This document shows positions 7,256 to 17,123 of a stretch of DNA of 46,205 nt, in pieces (positions within the stretch are counted from its first letter, which is position 1; the number at the start of each line of letters is the position of its first letter). The position numbers and the translations under genes are program-made. Source of the stretch: Acidobacteriota bacterium. Its GTDB lineage: Bacteria; Acidobacteriota; Vicinamibacteria; Vicinamibacterales; JAFNAJ01. Below the pieces are notes generated by a model, which saw only the letters and a list, made by a program, of their open reading frames with translations, was not told the origin of the DNA and made no database searches. The stretch covers positions 1-46,205 of the forward strand of contig JAEUQQ010000580.1 of NCBI GenBank assembly GCA_016789685.1, in the 5' to 3' direction.

Positions 7256-8890
7256 TTACTCTTCGGCCATGAAGGGGTAGGTGAAATCGGTCGGCGGGAC
7301 GAAGGTTTCCTTGACTGACCGTGCACTTACCCAGCGGACCAGGTTCAGCTTGGAACCGGCCTTGTCGTTCGTGCCCGACCCACGTGCACCGCCGAACGGC
7401 TGCTGGCCGACCACCGCGCCGGTGGGCTTGTCGTTGATGTAGAAGTTGCCCGCGGCATTGCGCAGGGCCGATGCCGCTTCGCGCACCGCCTGCCGATCCT
7501 GCGCGAAGATCGCGCCCGTCAGCGCATACGGCGAGGTGGCGTCGACGGTCTGCAGCGTCTCGGCCCACTTCGCATCGTCATAGACGTAGGCGGTGATCAC
7601 CGGCCCGAAGATCTCCTCGCACAGCAGTCGATACCCGGGATCGTCGGTCTGCACGAGCGTCGGTGCGATGAAGTAGCCGACCGTGTCGTCGTAGGTGCCG
7701 CCCGAGAGGATGGTGGCGTGCTGCTTCGCGTGCTCGATGTACTCGACGATGCGCGAGTACGCCTTGCCGTCGATCACCGCGCCCATGAAGTTGCGGAAGT
7801 CGGCGACGTCGCCCACCTTGATCGACGCCATCATCGACACCACGCTCTCCTTCACCTGCGGCCACAGCGACTTCGGCACGTACGCACGGCTCGCCGCCGA
7901 GCACTTCTGCCCCTGGTACTCGAACGCGCCACGCACGATCGCGACGGCGAGCGCCTGCGCGTCGGCCGACGGATGCGCGACGATGAAGTCCTTCCCGCCC
8001 GTTTCACCGACAATGCGCGGATACGCGCGGTAGTTCGCCATGTTCGCGCCGATGGTCTTCCACATCGAGTTGAACACGTCGGTGCTGCCCGTGAAGTGCA
8101 CGCCCGCCAGGTCGGGATGCGAGAGCAGCACGTCGGAGATCATCCGCGAGTCGCCGGCCACGAAGTTGATCACCCCCGGCGGGAGCCCCGCCTCGGTGAG
8201 GATCTTCATGATGTAGTGCGCGCTGAGCATCGCGCTCGACGCCGGCTTCCACACCACCGTGTTGCCCATCATCGCCGGCGCGACCGGGAGGTTCCCGCCG
8301 ATCGCCGTGAAGTTGAACGGCGTGATCGCGTAGACGAATCCCTCGAGGTGCCGGTACTCAGACTGGTTCCACACGCCGGCGCCGCTGATCGGCTGCTCTT
8401 CGTAGAGTTCCTGCGCAAACGCGCTGTTGAAGCGCCAGAAATCGATCAACTCGCACGCCGAGTCGATCTCGGCCTGGAAGGCCGTCTTCGACTGCCCCAG
8501 CATCGTCGCCCCGTTGAGCGTGGCGCGGTACTTCGTGGCGAGCAGTTCCGCGGCCTTGAGGAAGATCGCGATCCGATCCTCCCACGGCCAGCTCGCCCAC
8601 TCGCGCTGGCCTTCGCGTGCGGCGTCGACCGCCGCCTTCACGTGTTCGGCGGTCGCCTTGTGGTAGTCGCCGAGCACGCGCGCGTGGTTGTGCGGAGAGA
8701 CCGAGTGCGCGGTCTGCCCGGTGCGCACCTCCTTGCCGCCGATGACGAGCGGAATGTCGACGCGCTCCGCGCTCATCTCGGCGAGACGCGCCTTGAGCGC
8801 GGCACGCGCCGGGGTTCCCGGGGCATACGAGTTGACCGGTTCGTTGACCGGCGGGGGCACGCGACGACGACCATTGAAGGCAGCAATCAT
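7256..8890 (-). CDS. pruA: L-glutamate gamma-semialdehyde (1-pyrroline-5-carboxylate) dehydrogenase
   Basis: Aldehyde dehydrogenase of the ALDH4 branch, 544 residues. It oxidises P5C/glutamate semialdehyde to glutamate with NAD+, the second step of proline breakdown, in the cytoplasm. The catalytic Cys is near residue 330 in EYQGQKCSAASRAY and the general base Glu is in IVGETGGKDF. The segment ITPFNFTAIGGNLPVAPAMM is typical of ALDH4 rather than the bacterial PutA fusion. The C-terminal GGARGSGTNDKAGS segment is also typical of stand-alone P5C dehydrogenases. The ATG at 8890 matches family length; upstream in-frame starts only add low-complexity residues. No proline dehydrogenase gene is next to it. 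Confidence 0.95.
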   Translation of the reverse strand: MIAAFNGRRRVPPPVNEPVNSYAPGTPARAALKARLAEMSAERVDIPLVIGGKEVRTGQTAHSVSPHNHARVLGDYHKATAEHVKAAVDAAREGQREWASWPWEDRIAIFLKAAELLATKYRATLNGATMLGQSKTAFQAEIDSACELIDFWRFNSAFAQELYEEQPISGAGVWNQSEYRHLEGFVYAITPFNFTAIGGNLPVAPAMMGNTVVWKPASSAMLSAHYIMKILTEAGLPPGVINFVAGDSRMISDVLLSHPDLAGVHFTGSTDVFNSMWKTIGANMANYRAYPRIVGETGGKDFIVAHPSADAQALAVAIVRGAFEYQGQKCSAASRAYVPKSLWPQVKESVVSMMASIKVGDVADFRNFMGAVIDGKAYSRIVEYIEHAKQHATILSGGTYDDTVGYFIAPTLVQTDDPGYRLLCEEIFGPVITAYVYDDAKWAETLQTVDATSPYALTGAIFAQDRQAVREAASALRNAAGNFYINDKPTGAVVGQQPFGGARGSGTNDKAGSKLNLVRWVSARSVKETFVPPTDFTYPFMAEE

Positions 8891-8995
8891 GGGATGAGTG
8901 ACATCGTGGGCTACGGGCCACGGGCTGTGGGCGGCACGCACGGTGTGCGGCGAGCCACCCTGGGTTGAATCGAACGACGACGACCGTGCGAACGA

Positions 8996-11401
8996 CTACG
9001 ACGGCATCCAGGCGAGCACGACGCGCTGGATGGTGATCTGGGTCTTCTTCGGCTGCAGCGTCACCGCCTCGAGCGGCGCACTCGCCAGCGTGGCCTCGAT
9101 GGCGCCAATCTCGGCCTGCAACTCCGCATCGAGCGCCGCAATGGCCTGATCGATCGCGGTGATGTTCTCCTGGGCGCGGTCGACATCCTGCGAGTCGGTC
9201 ATCGCCTTCCCGATGCTTCGCGCCGCACTGGCGGCCTTGGTCACGTTCGTGGCCGAGAACGTCTTGCGGCCGAACAGGGCGCCGATGCCGGTCTGCAAAA
9301 TCGACATCCCGGCCTGCACCATCGAGCCTGTCTTCTGCGAGGCCTCTTTCGCGACGGCCTGCTCGGCCTTTCGGCGACGTTCGAGCAACTGGTTGCGCTT
9401 GGGACCGTACTTCGCCTGCAGTTTCTCGACGCGCGCGTCGCGTTCCTCGCGCTGCGCGGTCTGCAGCCGGATCCGGAATTCACGCTCGCTCTCGCCGGGC
9501 GTCGAGACCAGCCCCGTGGAGCCATCCTTCATGACCTCGAGCGTCTGCTCCTGGTACAGCCAGGCCTTGAACTCCTTCTCCCAGGCGTCGTAGCTCTTCG
9601 CCCGGGCTGCAGGCGACGGCAGGTCGGCGAATGTCGCGTCATCGGCGGGCTGCTGCTCGAGGTCGGCGAGCGGCACGTCGGTGTCTTCGGCCTGCGACCA
9701 GTCGACGACGACCGCGCCGGATCCGATCGGCACGAGCACGTTCACCGGCCGCGAGACCGACACGCCGAGCTTGCGATCGTCGAATCCCACGGTCGCGCTC
9801 GCGAACACGCGCGGCTCGTAGTGCACGCCCCCCCTCGACCGCGTGGGGATGAAGAACTGCGGCACGTCTGGCGGCAGCACGGGCCGCGCCGCAACCGGCG
9901 CCTGAACGTTGGATGCCGGCGCCGCGGCCGCGGTGGCACCGGTGCCCGTCGCGCGAACCGCCGCTGGCGCGCCGGCGGCCGCAGCCGCCTTCCGCGACGC
10001 CATCAACGTCCGGATCTGCTCGAGTGTCAGCGGACCTCGCAGGTACGACATGGTCCAGCGTGTCTCGAAGATCTGCGGACCATCTTCGTGCACGTTGTGC
10101 AGAAGGAACACGCGCTTGCCGAGCGCCGACAGCACCCGGTCGAGTTCCGCGCGATCGAACCCCGGCTTGCCGCTCAGCGCGCCCTCGAGGCCATCGAGCA
10201 CGCGCAGCTTGTCGCGATCGGTCTGCAGGCGGCCGATGCACCAGGTGCCCATGTTCGACAACGCCTTGTAGTCGAGATCCACCGGGTTCTGCGTCGAGAG
10301 CACCACGCCGAGGCCGAACGCGCGCGCCTGCTTGAGCAGCGTGAGCATCGGCGTCTTCGACGGCGGATTGGCCGACGGCGGAAGGTACCCGGCCACCTCG
10401 TCCATGTAGAGCAGGGCGCGGAGGCTCGTCGTGCCCGACTGCTTGCGCATCCACCCGATGGTGGCGCCGAGCAGCATCGTCACGAAGAACATCCGCTCCT
10501 CGTCTGAGAGGTGCGCGATCGAGATGATCGACAGCCGCGGCTTGCCGGCCTTGTCGTAGAGCAGCGTGTCGACGTCGAGCGGATCGCCCTGCATCCACGC
10601 GGCGAACGCGGGCGAGGCGACGAGGTTGTTGAGCCGCATCGCGAGCGCGAAGCGGTCTTTCTCGGGGAAGAACGACTCGAGCGGCAGCACGCCCACCTTC
10701 TGGAACGGCGGTGCCTGCACGTGGCCGATGAGCCCTTCGAGCGTGACATCGGTGCCGTTGCGCCACGACCAGTCGAGGATCGTCGACAGCAGGATGTGCT
10801 CGCGGCTCTGCACCGGGTCGGCCGTGACGCCGGCCAGCGTGAGCACGCCGGTCACGCTGGCGCTGATGCGCTCGGCCAGCAGTTCGTGGTCGTCGATGAT
10901 CTCGGGCGGCGGCGCGCCAAACGACTTGAGCAGCGCAATCGGCAGGCCGGCGCTGCTGCCGGGCGTGTAGACGCTGATGTCGACGGCCGCGCGCAGGCGG
11001 GCGATGCGGGCGGCATCCTGCCCCCACGACGCGAGTCCCTTCGCCCAGAACGCGGCCTGGGCCGCGGCAAACGTGTCGGGATCCTGTTGCGCCCGCGCCG
11101 CATCGTCTTCGTTGATCCACGGGCGGAACGCCGCCGCAGACAGATCGGGAAACGTCAGCAACAGGTTCGCGAGGTCGCCCTTGGGGTCGATGGCGATGGC
11201 GGGAACACCATCGATCGCGGCCTCTTCGAGCAGGCCGATGCCGAGGCCCGTCTTGCCGCTCCCCGTCATCCCGATGATGACACCGTGCGTCACCAGGTCG
11301 CGCGAGTCATAGAGCAGCGCACCCCCGGCTTCGCCTGAGCGGGTCGCGAGGTCGTAGGGGCGTCCGAGGTAGAAAGCTCCGAGCTTCTCGTAGTCGGTCA
11401 T
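8996..11401 (-). CDS. HerA-like (DUF853/DUF87 type) ATP-binding protein with C-terminal coiled coil
   Basis: ATPase of the HerA/FtsK superfamily, 801 residues. Walker A GMTGSGKTG lies at residues 44-52, Walker B at about 330 (ALLYMDEVAGYLPP), and a helicase-like sensor segment STQNPVDLDYKALSN follows. Residues ~480-560 form an Ala/Pro-rich linker. The C-terminal third is rich in charged residues and predicted to be helical or coiled coil, with a short GIGALFGRKT patch. HerA relatives pump or process DNA with NurA, but no nuclease partner is adjacent. Many stand-alone members remain uncharacterised, so the role is uncertain. It is transcribed towards pruA with a 105-bp gap. Confidence 0.82.
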   Translation of the reverse strand: MTDYEKLGAFYLGRPYDLATRSGEAGGALLYDSRDLVTHGVIIGMTGSGKTGLGIGLLEEAAIDGVPAIAIDPKGDLANLLLTFPDLSAAAFRPWINEDDAARAQQDPDTFAAAQAAFWAKGLASWGQDAARIARLRAAVDISVYTPGSSAGLPIALLKSFGAPPPEIIDDHELLAERISASVTGVLTLAGVTADPVQSREHILLSTILDWSWRNGTDVTLEGLIGHVQAPPFQKVGVLPLESFFPEKDRFALAMRLNNLVASPAFAAWMQGDPLDVDTLLYDKAGKPRLSIISIAHLSDEERMFFVTMLLGATIGWMRKQSGTTSLRALLYMDEVAGYLPPSANPPSKTPMLTLLKQARAFGLGVVLSTQNPVDLDYKALSNMGTWCIGRLQTDRDKLRVLDGLEGALSGKPGFDRAELDRVLSALGKRVFLLHNVHEDGPQIFETRWTMSYLRGPLTLEQIRTLMASRKAAAAAGAPAAVRATGTGATAAAAPASNVQAPVAARPVLPPDVPQFFIPTRSRGGVHYEPRVFASATVGFDDRKLGVSVSRPVNVLVPIGSGAVVVDWSQAEDTDVPLADLEQQPADDATFADLPSPAARAKSYDAWEKEFKAWLYQEQTLEVMKDGSTGLVSTPGESEREFRIRLQTAQREERDARVEKLQAKYGPKRNQLLERRRKAEQAVAKEASQKTGSMVQAGMSILQTGIGALFGRKTFSATNVTKAASAARSIGKAMTDSQDVDRAQENITAIDQAIAALDAELQAEIGAIEATLASAPLEAVTLQPKKTQITIQRVVLAWMPS

Positions 11402-11546
11402 CCAGCGTCTCTCAAATCAGGCGCATTGTGTCACAGGCGGGCCGATTCGGCAGTCGCCGAGACGCGGAACGCGTGGCTCGTGCACTGGCCATTCGTCCTG
11501 TCGGTTTCGGCACCACATCCCGGCCCGGGGTGTGCGACTCCTGGGG

Positions 11547-11552
11547 TATTGT
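11547..11552 (+). promoter_or_regulatory. -10 box TATTGT, leaderless-type promoter of the BNR lipoprotein
   Basis: GTATTGT ends six bases before the ATG at 11559, so the mRNA should start at the start codon. No ribosome site is visible. Confidence 0.55.
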
Positions 11553-11558
11553 GGGCGC

Positions 11559-12902
11559 ATGCATCGATGGTGGCTGGCCGGGGGAGCACGCCTCGCCGTG
11601 TACGTCGCGGCGATGACCACGTCGGCGTGTCGACCCGCCGTGGACGGAACCAGTTCCGCACCGCCCGCCGGCGGCCTGGAGGTGACGCTGACGGCTGTCG
11701 CACCGCCAACGGCCGCCGGTGCGATGGCGCCGCAGATGCGGGTGGCGCCCGATGGCAGCGTGCTCATGTCGTGGATCGAGCCGGCGGCCGATGGCCGCAA
11801 GGCCCTCCGCTGGTCGCGCCTGGTCGCCGACGAAGGCTCGGCCACGCCGGTGCGATGGACTCAGGCGTCGACGATCGTGACCGCGACGGATTTCTTCGCG
11901 AACTGGGCCGACGTGCCGTCGATCCTCCAGCTCACCGATGGGCGCATGGCGGCGCACTGGCTGCGGAAGTCGGCGTCATCCACCTACGCCTACCACGTGG
12001 CACTGAGCCTGTCGCACGATCGGGGAGCCACCTGGGCAACGCCGGTGACACCGCATGGTGACCGGTCAGACACCGAGCACGGGTTCGTATCGATGTTCGA
12101 GCGCGCGGACGGCCAACTCGGCCTCGTGTGGCTCGACGGCCGCCAGATGGCGGCGCCGGCGGCGGGCGAGACGCACGGTGCCGAGACGCACAGCGGCGGT
12201 GCCGGCATGGATCACGGCGGCGCGGGTGCGATGACGTTGCGGGCGACGACCATCGGGCGCGACGGCGTGCCGGCGCCTGATGTGGCGCTCGACGAACGCG
12301 TCTGCGAATGCTGCCCGACGACCGCCGCCGTGACGGCACGGGGCGTGGCGGTCGCGTACCGCGGTCGCGGAGCCTCGGAGATTCGCGACATCGGCGTCGC
12401 TCGTTTCGATGGCACGGCATGGTCGCGCCCGGCGCTCGTGCACGCCGACAACTGGCGGATCGAGGCGTGCCCGGTCAATGGACCATCGCTGAGCGCGCGC
12501 GGCGACCAGGTCGCGCTGGCCTGGTTCACGGCCGAAGGGGAGCGTCCGCGCGTGTCGGTGGCATTCTCGCGCGATGGGGCGACGACCTTCGGACGCCCAA
12601 TCGCGATCAGCGACGCCGCCGCGGTCGGTCGCGTCGACGCCGAACTGCTCGCCGACGGCTCGGTGCTGGTGGCGTGGCTCGAGCACGACCCCTCGGTGTC
12701 GTCACTGCGGGTGAAGCGGGCGTGGCCCGACGGACGTGTCACGGCGTCGCAGGTGGTGACCCCGCTGTCGTCCGGGCGCGGCAGCGGCTATCCGCGGATG
12801 GCCATCCTCGACGGGCGGTGGCTGGTCTTTGCATGGACTGAACCATCCACGCCTGCCGGACCGTCGTCCATCCGCACCGCAACGGCCGCGCTTCCGCGCT
12901 AA
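11559..12902 (+). CDS. Sialidase-like (BNR-repeat) lipoprotein with Cys- and His-rich segments
   Basis: Predicted envelope lipoprotein, 447 residues. A short signal peptide ends in a lipobox (TSAC) with the lipidated Cys at residue 24. The body is a beta-propeller with Asp-box-like turns such as SLSHDRGATWATPV and AFSRDGATTFGRPI, as in sialidase/BNR proteins. Two odd segments interrupt it: a His/Met/Gly-rich stretch near residues 200-228 (including ETHGAETHS and MDHGG), and the Cys cluster CECC near 248-252. These could bind metal, but that is inference. True sialidase activity is not supported, since the catalytic Arg triad and Asp/Tyr/Glu set were not identified. It stands as a single gene. 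Confidence 0.75.
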   Translation: MHRWWLAGGARLAVYVAAMTTSACRPAVDGTSSAPPAGGLEVTLTAVAPPTAAGAMAPQMRVAPDGSVLMSWIEPAADGRKALRWSRLVADEGSATPVRWTQASTIVTATDFFANWADVPSILQLTDGRMAAHWLRKSASSTYAYHVALSLSHDRGATWATPVTPHGDRSDTEHGFVSMFERADGQLGLVWLDGRQMAAPAAGETHGAETHSGGAGMDHGGAGAMTLRATTIGRDGVPAPDVALDERVCECCPTTAAVTARGVAVAYRGRGASEIRDIGVARFDGTAWSRPALVHADNWRIEACPVNGPSLSARGDQVALAWFTAEGERPRVSVAFSRDGATTFGRPIAISDAAAVGRVDAELLADGSVLVAWLEHDPSVSSLRVKRAWPDGRVTASQVVTPLSSGRGSGYPRMAILDGRWLVFAWTEPSTPAGPSSIRTATAALPR

Positions 12903-12928
12903 CCACGGGCTGCACCGCAAACACCCCC

Positions 12929-13019
12929 GCGATTTCGGGCCAGACCCGAAATCGCGGTTTCGTCGCGTTTGGCGGGCGATCGGATGCGACACCCCCGAAT
13001 TGGGGTCTGACCCGAATTG
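12929..13019. repeat. GGGTCAGACCC-family palindromes between convergent genes
   Basis: The first hairpin has 12-base arms CGCGATTTCGGG and CCCGAAATCGCG at 12929-12940 and 12946-12957. A second unit at 12997-13019 has GAATTGGGGTC facing GACCCGAATTG around one T. They lie between the BNR lipoprotein and the MBL-fold gene and may end transcription from both sides. Confidence 0.75.
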
Positions 13020-13067
13020 GCAGGAATCCGGATGAGAAACGGTGTTTTCGACAACGGTCGTTGTCGA

Positions 13068-13985
13068 TCAGGACTGCTTCTGCCAGTAGCGCTGCAGGCC
13101 GGAGAAACAGTGATCGAACGGCATTGCAAGTTCATAGCCGTCGGCGTCGGCGTCTGACATGTGGCGGCGCAACTCGCGGCGCATCTCGTCGCGAAACAGT
13201 ACGATCCGCGCCTCGTCATCCGCGCCCAGCGCCATGGCGTCCTTCGCGAATGCCGCCACGCGCGGCAGACGCGCCGACAGTTCGCCCAGGTGATCGGCCG
13301 GCGCGAGCGGGCTTGGGCCGAAATGCGTCAGGAACAGCGTCGTGGGCTGCCAGGCCAGCAGGCGATCGATCGACTGCTGCCACACCGCCAGGTCGATATC
13401 CGGCGGAGGCGTCGGCGTCATGACGAACGTCGCGCGGCCCAGGCGCCCGCCCGCCACGTCGCCCACGAACGCGACACCCGACGCCTGGTCGAGGTAGCTG
13501 ACATGATGCGACGCGTGCCCCGGCGTGTAGGCCACGTCGAGCGCGCGGCCGCAGACGTCGATACGCTCCCCGCCGGTCAGCGCCTGCATCGACGCCGCAG
13601 GCACAGGCAGGAACTCGCCCCACATCCGCGACATCCCCTCGGCGCCGTAGAGCCGCGTGGCGCTGTCGATCAACTTCGCCGGATCGGCCATGTGCCGCGC
13701 GCCACGCTCGTGCACGAACACGCGGATGTCCGGGTACTGGCGCACCAGGGTGCCGGTCGCGCCCGCGTGGTCGAGGTGGATGTGCGTGAGCAGCACCGCA
13801 CGGATGTCGCCCAGTTCGTAGCCCGCGTCCAGCAGGCCCTTCTTCAGGGCCGCCAGCGACGTCGTCGGTCCCGGATCGACGATGGCGATCCCGCTGGCGC
13901 CCTCGATGACCGCCGCCGCGATGACGCCCTTGACGCCAAGGAATTCCAGATCCAGGTACCTGATGCCCGCCGAGATGACGCTCAT
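13068..13985 (-). CDS. MBL-fold metallohydrolase
   Basis: Metallo-beta-lactamase-fold hydrolase, 305 residues. The metal motif THIHLDHAG gives His68, His70, Asp72 and His73. Further ligands are present in TPGHASHHVSY and FVGDVAGG, with a late His in LFLTHFGPSP. Relatives include glyoxalase II-like thioesterases and other hydrolases, so the substrate is unknown. The start used is the ATG at 13985; a GTG at 14021 would add 12 residues and has a better purine-rich upstream stretch. It is divergent from clpS, sharing a ~120-bp promoter region. Confidence 0.85.
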   Translation of the reverse strand: MSVISAGIRYLDLEFLGVKGVIAAAVIEGASGIAIVDPGPTTSLAALKKGLLDAGYELGDIRAVLLTHIHLDHAGATGTLVRQYPDIRVFVHERGARHMADPAKLIDSATRLYGAEGMSRMWGEFLPVPAASMQALTGGERIDVCGRALDVAYTPGHASHHVSYLDQASGVAFVGDVAGGRLGRATFVMTPTPPPDIDLAVWQQSIDRLLAWQPTTLFLTHFGPSPLAPADHLGELSARLPRVAAFAKDAMALGADDEARIVLFRDEMRRELRRHMSDADADGYELAMPFDHCFSGLQRYWQKQS

Positions 13986-14092
13986 GCCCACCGTCCCCGC
14001 AAGTCGTTCGCTGTCAGCCACTCCGGGCCCCCTGTCTCGGTTCGTTCCGACGCCCTGGGCCCGGCAGCAGGGTATCAGACGCCGCCGGGGGG

Positions 14093-14098
14093 TATCAT
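14093..14098 (+). promoter_or_regulatory. -10 box TATCAT, leaderless-type promoter of clpSA
   Basis: GTATCAT ends seven bases before the ATG of clpS at 14106, with no ribosome site between. This predicts a leaderless clpS-clpA transcript. Confidence 0.55.
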
Positions 14099-14105
14099 CG
14101 ATCCG

Positions 14106-14420
14106 ATGACCCCGACCAGGCGACAGGGCGACACCGAACTGCTCGATGAAACCCGGCAGCGCACGGAGTCACCCAAGCTGTACAAGGTCATCCTGCACAA
14201 CGACCACTACACGACGATGGAGTTCGTCGTTCACGTGCTGGAGTCGGTGTTCCACAAGACACCGGCCGAGGCGTATCGGATCATGATGCTCGTGCACGTC
14301 GAGGGCCAGGGGCTGTGCGGACTCTATCCGCACGACATCGCCGAGACGAAGGTCGACACCGTGCACGAGCTGGCGCGCGAGGCGGGACACCCGCTGCACG
14401 CGAGCATGGAAGAGGAGTAG
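14106..14420 (+). CDS. clpS: ATP-dependent Clp protease adaptor ClpS
   Basis: N-recognin adaptor that hands N-degron substrates to ClpAP, 104 residues. The core YKVILHNDHYTTMEFVVHVL is the hallmark ClpS motif, and the H-x-E-G-x-G segment (VHVEGQGLCGLYP) follows. The first ~25 residues form the flexible N-terminal extension needed to engage ClpA. It sits six bases upstream of clpA, the natural operon partner. The ATG at 14106 is preceded by a -10 box at leaderless spacing. Confidence 0.96.
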   Translation: MTPTRRQGDTELLDETRQRTESPKLYKVILHNDHYTTMEFVVHVLESVFHKTPAEAYRIMMLVHVEGQGLCGLYPHDIAETKVDTVHELAREAGHPLHASMEEE

Positions 14421-14426
14421 CCCGCG

Positions 14427-16817
14427 ATGTTCAGCGCGGCCGTCGAACTGCTGCTCAACGTGGCGTGGCGTGAAGCCACCGCACGGCGGCACACCCATCT
14501 CACCGTCGAGCACCTGTTGTACGTGCTGGCGCACGACGCCGAGGCCGAGAAGATTCTCACGGCGTGCGGCGCCGACCTGCCGCGCCTGCGCACGCTGCTC
14601 GACAAATACCTGCAGGATCACGTCGAGCAGTTCAGGCGCGGCGACCAGAAGGATCCCGAGCAGACCCTGAGCTTCCGCCGGTTGCTGCAGACGGCCGTCC
14701 TGCACGTGCAGAGCAGCGGCAAGGGCGAAGTCGAGGCAGGCGACCTGCTGGCCGCGATGCTGCAGCAGCCCAAGACCTACGCCATCGAGGTGCTGCAGGC
14801 GCAGGGCATCACGCGACTCGACATCCTCAACTACGTCTCGCACGGCATCGCCAAGCCTGGTGCGCCCGCGAGCTCGCCCGCCGGCGAGGAGCCGGGGCCC
14901 GCGCCCGGTGGCTCCGGCGACGAGGGCAGCAGCACGGCGCGTGATCCCCTGGGCGCTTACGCCGTGAGCCTCACCACCAAGGCCAGGAACAACCTGCTCG
15001 ACCCGCTGATCGGGCGTCAGGTCGAACTGCAGCGCACGCTCGAAATCCTCTGCCGGCGGCGGAAGAACAACCCCGTGTTCGTCGGCGATCCAGGCGTCGG
15101 CAAGACGGCGATGGCCGAAGGGCTGGCCATCCGGCTCCTGCAGGACGACGTGCCGGCGCTGCTGAAGGACGCGGAGGTCTATTCGCTCGACACGACGGCG
15201 CTGCTGGCGGGGACGCGGTTTCGCGGCGACTTCGAGGAGCGCTTCAAGGCGGTCATCGGGGCGCTCGCGAAGCGTCCGAAACCGATCCTGTTCATCGACG
15301 AGATCCACTCGACCGTCGGCGCCGGCGCCACCACGGGCGGCACGCTCGACCTCGCGACGTTGATCAAGCCCGTCCTCACGGCCGGCGACCTGCGCATCGT
15401 GGGATCGACGACCTTCGAGGAGTTCAAGCACATCGAGAAAGACCGCGCGCTCGCGCGGCGGTTGCAGAAGGTCGTCATCGAGGAACCGACGGTCGACGAG
15501 GCGGTGAAGATCCTCGACGGGCTGCGCTCGCGCTACGAGGATCACCACCTCGTGACCTACGCGACCGATGCGCTCGAGGGCACGGTCAAGCTGGCAAAAC
15601 GGCACCTGCGCGAAGGTCGCCTGCCCGATTCGGCCATCGACCTGCTCGACGAGGCCGGTGCGATGGTGCGGCTCGCCGCATCGTCGGTGGTGGCCGACGA
15701 GTCGCCCGAGGTGGTCCGCGCCACGGTCGATGCCGCGGTCGGCGGCGCGGTGCCTGTGGATGGCGGCACACCTCCGGGTGGCGCGGCGCCTCCGCCTCCG
15801 CAGCGAATTCCCGTGACGCTCGACGACATCGAGCGGGTCGTCGCCCGCATCGCACGGATTCCAGAGAAGCAGGCAAGCACCTCGGACAAGCTGCGGCTCA
15901 AGACGCTCGACGAGTCACTCAAGCGCGTCGTCTTCGGCCAGGACGATGCGGTTCACACGGTCGTCGCGTCGATCAAGCGCGCGCGGGCGGGGCTTGGTCA
16001 GCCGGATCGGCCCGCCGGCTGCTTCCTGTTCACGGGACCGACCGGCGTTGGCAAGACCGAACTCGCCAGGCAACTCGCGCTGCATCTCGGGAACGAGTTC
16101 CTCCGCTTCGACATGTCCGAGTACATGGAGAAGCATGCGGTGGCTCGGCTGATTGGGGCGCCGCCGGGCTACGTCGGGTTCGACCAGGGGGGCCTGCTGG
16201 TCGATGCCATCCGGCAGCATCCCTACGCGGTGTTGCTGCTCGACGAGATCGAGAAGGCGCATCCCGACATCTACAACATCCTGTTGCAGGTGATGGACCA
16301 CGCGACGCTCACCGACAACAACGGGCGCAAGGCCGACTTCCGCCAGGTCGTGCTGATCATGACCAGCAACGCGGGGTCGCGCGAGATGAGCCAGGGCGCG
16401 ATCGGCTTCGTGGCCGATGACGGGGCGGTGCGGCAGCGCGACCAGGCGTCGAAGCAGCGGGCCAGGACGGCGCTCGAGCGCGTGTTCAGCCCGGAGTTCA
16501 GGAACCGGCTCGATGCGATCGTGACGTTTGCGCCGCTATCGTTCGAGGTGATGGAGACGATCGTCGAGAAGTTCATCCTGCAGCTCGAGGCGCAACTCAA
16601 GGAGCGGCGGGTGGCGTTCGAACTCTCGCCCGAAGCGCGGGCGTGGCTGGCGAAGAAGGGCTACGACCCGGTGTTTGGCGCGCGTCCACTGGCGCGGGTC
16701 ATCCAGCAGCACGTGCGCGACCCCCTGACCGACGAGATCCTGTTCGGCAAACTCGAACAGGGCGGCACCGTCACCATCCGTCTCGCCGACGACGCCCTGA
16801 CGTTCGCAATCTCCTGA
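14427..16817 (+). CDS. clpA: ATP-dependent Clp protease ATP-binding subunit ClpA
   Basis: AAA+ unfoldase that feeds substrates to ClpP, 796 residues, the normal length for ClpA. The N-terminal Clp_N domain spans residues 1-145, followed by a Gly/Pro/Ser-rich linker. AAA1 has Walker [10 protein letters not shown] at about 220 and AAA2 has GPTGVGKTE at about 537. The segment [20 protein letters not shown] and the C-terminal [18 protein letters not shown] are diagnostic. A second linker near 440-455 is Gly/Pro-rich. The long middle domain of ClpB is absent, which supports ClpA. The stop codon TGA is the first three bases of a GAATTGGGGTC repeat, so the repeat overlaps the gene end. No clpP lies in the window. 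Confidence 0.97.
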   Translation: MFSAAVELLLNVAWREATARRHTHLTVEHLLYVLAHDAEAEKILTACGADLPRLRTLLDKYLQDHVEQFRRGDQKDPEQTLSFRRLLQTAVLHVQSSGKGEVEAGDLLAAMLQQPKTYAIEVLQAQGITRLDILNYVSHGIAKPGAPASSPAGEEPGPAPGGSGDEGSSTARDPLGAYAVSLTTKARNNLLDPLIGRQVELQRTLEILCRRRKNNPVFVGDPGVGKTAMAEGLAIRLLQDDVPALLKDAEVYSLDTTALLAGTRFRGDFEERFKAVIGALAKRPKPILFIDEIHSTVGAGATTGGTLDLATLIKPVLTAGDLRIVGSTTFEEFKHIEKDRALARRLQKVVIEEPTVDEAVKILDGLRSRYEDHHLVTYATDALEGTVKLAKRHLREGRLPDSAIDLLDEAGAMVRLAASSVVADESPEVVRATVDAAVGGAVPVDGGTPPGGAAPPPPQRIPVTLDDIERVVARIARIPEKQASTSDKLRLKTLDESLKRVVFGQDDAVHTVVASIKRARAGLGQPDRPAGCFLFTGPTGVGKTELARQLALHLGNEFLRFDMSEYMEKHAVARLIGAPPGYVGFDQGGLLVDAIRQHPYAVLLLDEIEKAHPDIYNILLQVMDHATLTDNNGRKADFRQVVLIMTSNAGSREMSQGAIGFVADDGAVRQRDQASKQRARTALERVFSPEFRNRLDAIVTFAPLSFEVMETIVEKFILQLEAQLKERRVAFELSPEARAWLAKKGYDPVFGARPLARVIQQHVRDPLTDEILFGKLEQGGTVTIRLADDALTFAIS

Positions 16818-17108
16818 ATTGGGGTCTCCTGAATTGGGGTCAGACCCTCATCATCCGCCGGTGTCATCGCGGCACCGGCGGGAGTCGCTCGCGCGGACCA
16901 CCGCCACGACTGGCTCCCATTGGCGCTCACAAGCCGTGTGTTCATGGATGGTTACACGTCCGCACGCGTGTTGCGTCACCGGCAGTAGTCAGCAACGATA
17001 TCCTGGGTGTCCGCCACGGGTCTGCCTGCGCGTCGACAACCGCCGTTGGCGATTCTGGCAGGATCCTGGGCCGATCCGCGCACAATCGGGTCAGACCCCA
17101 ATTCGGCG
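16815..17108. repeat. GGGTCAGACCC-family repeats bracketing a 240-bp spacer
   Basis: TGAATTGGGGTC (16815-16826) is followed directly by a second copy, TGAATTGGGGTCAGACCC (16830-16847). The reverse-oriented GGGTCAGACCCCAATTCGG lies at 17088-17106. The intervening ~240 bp have no convincing gene. The layout could be a small non-autonomous element or two independent insertions. It separates clpA from the convergent mannosyltransferase gene. Confidence 0.75.
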
Positions 17109-17123
17109 AAAAAAACCCGGCGG

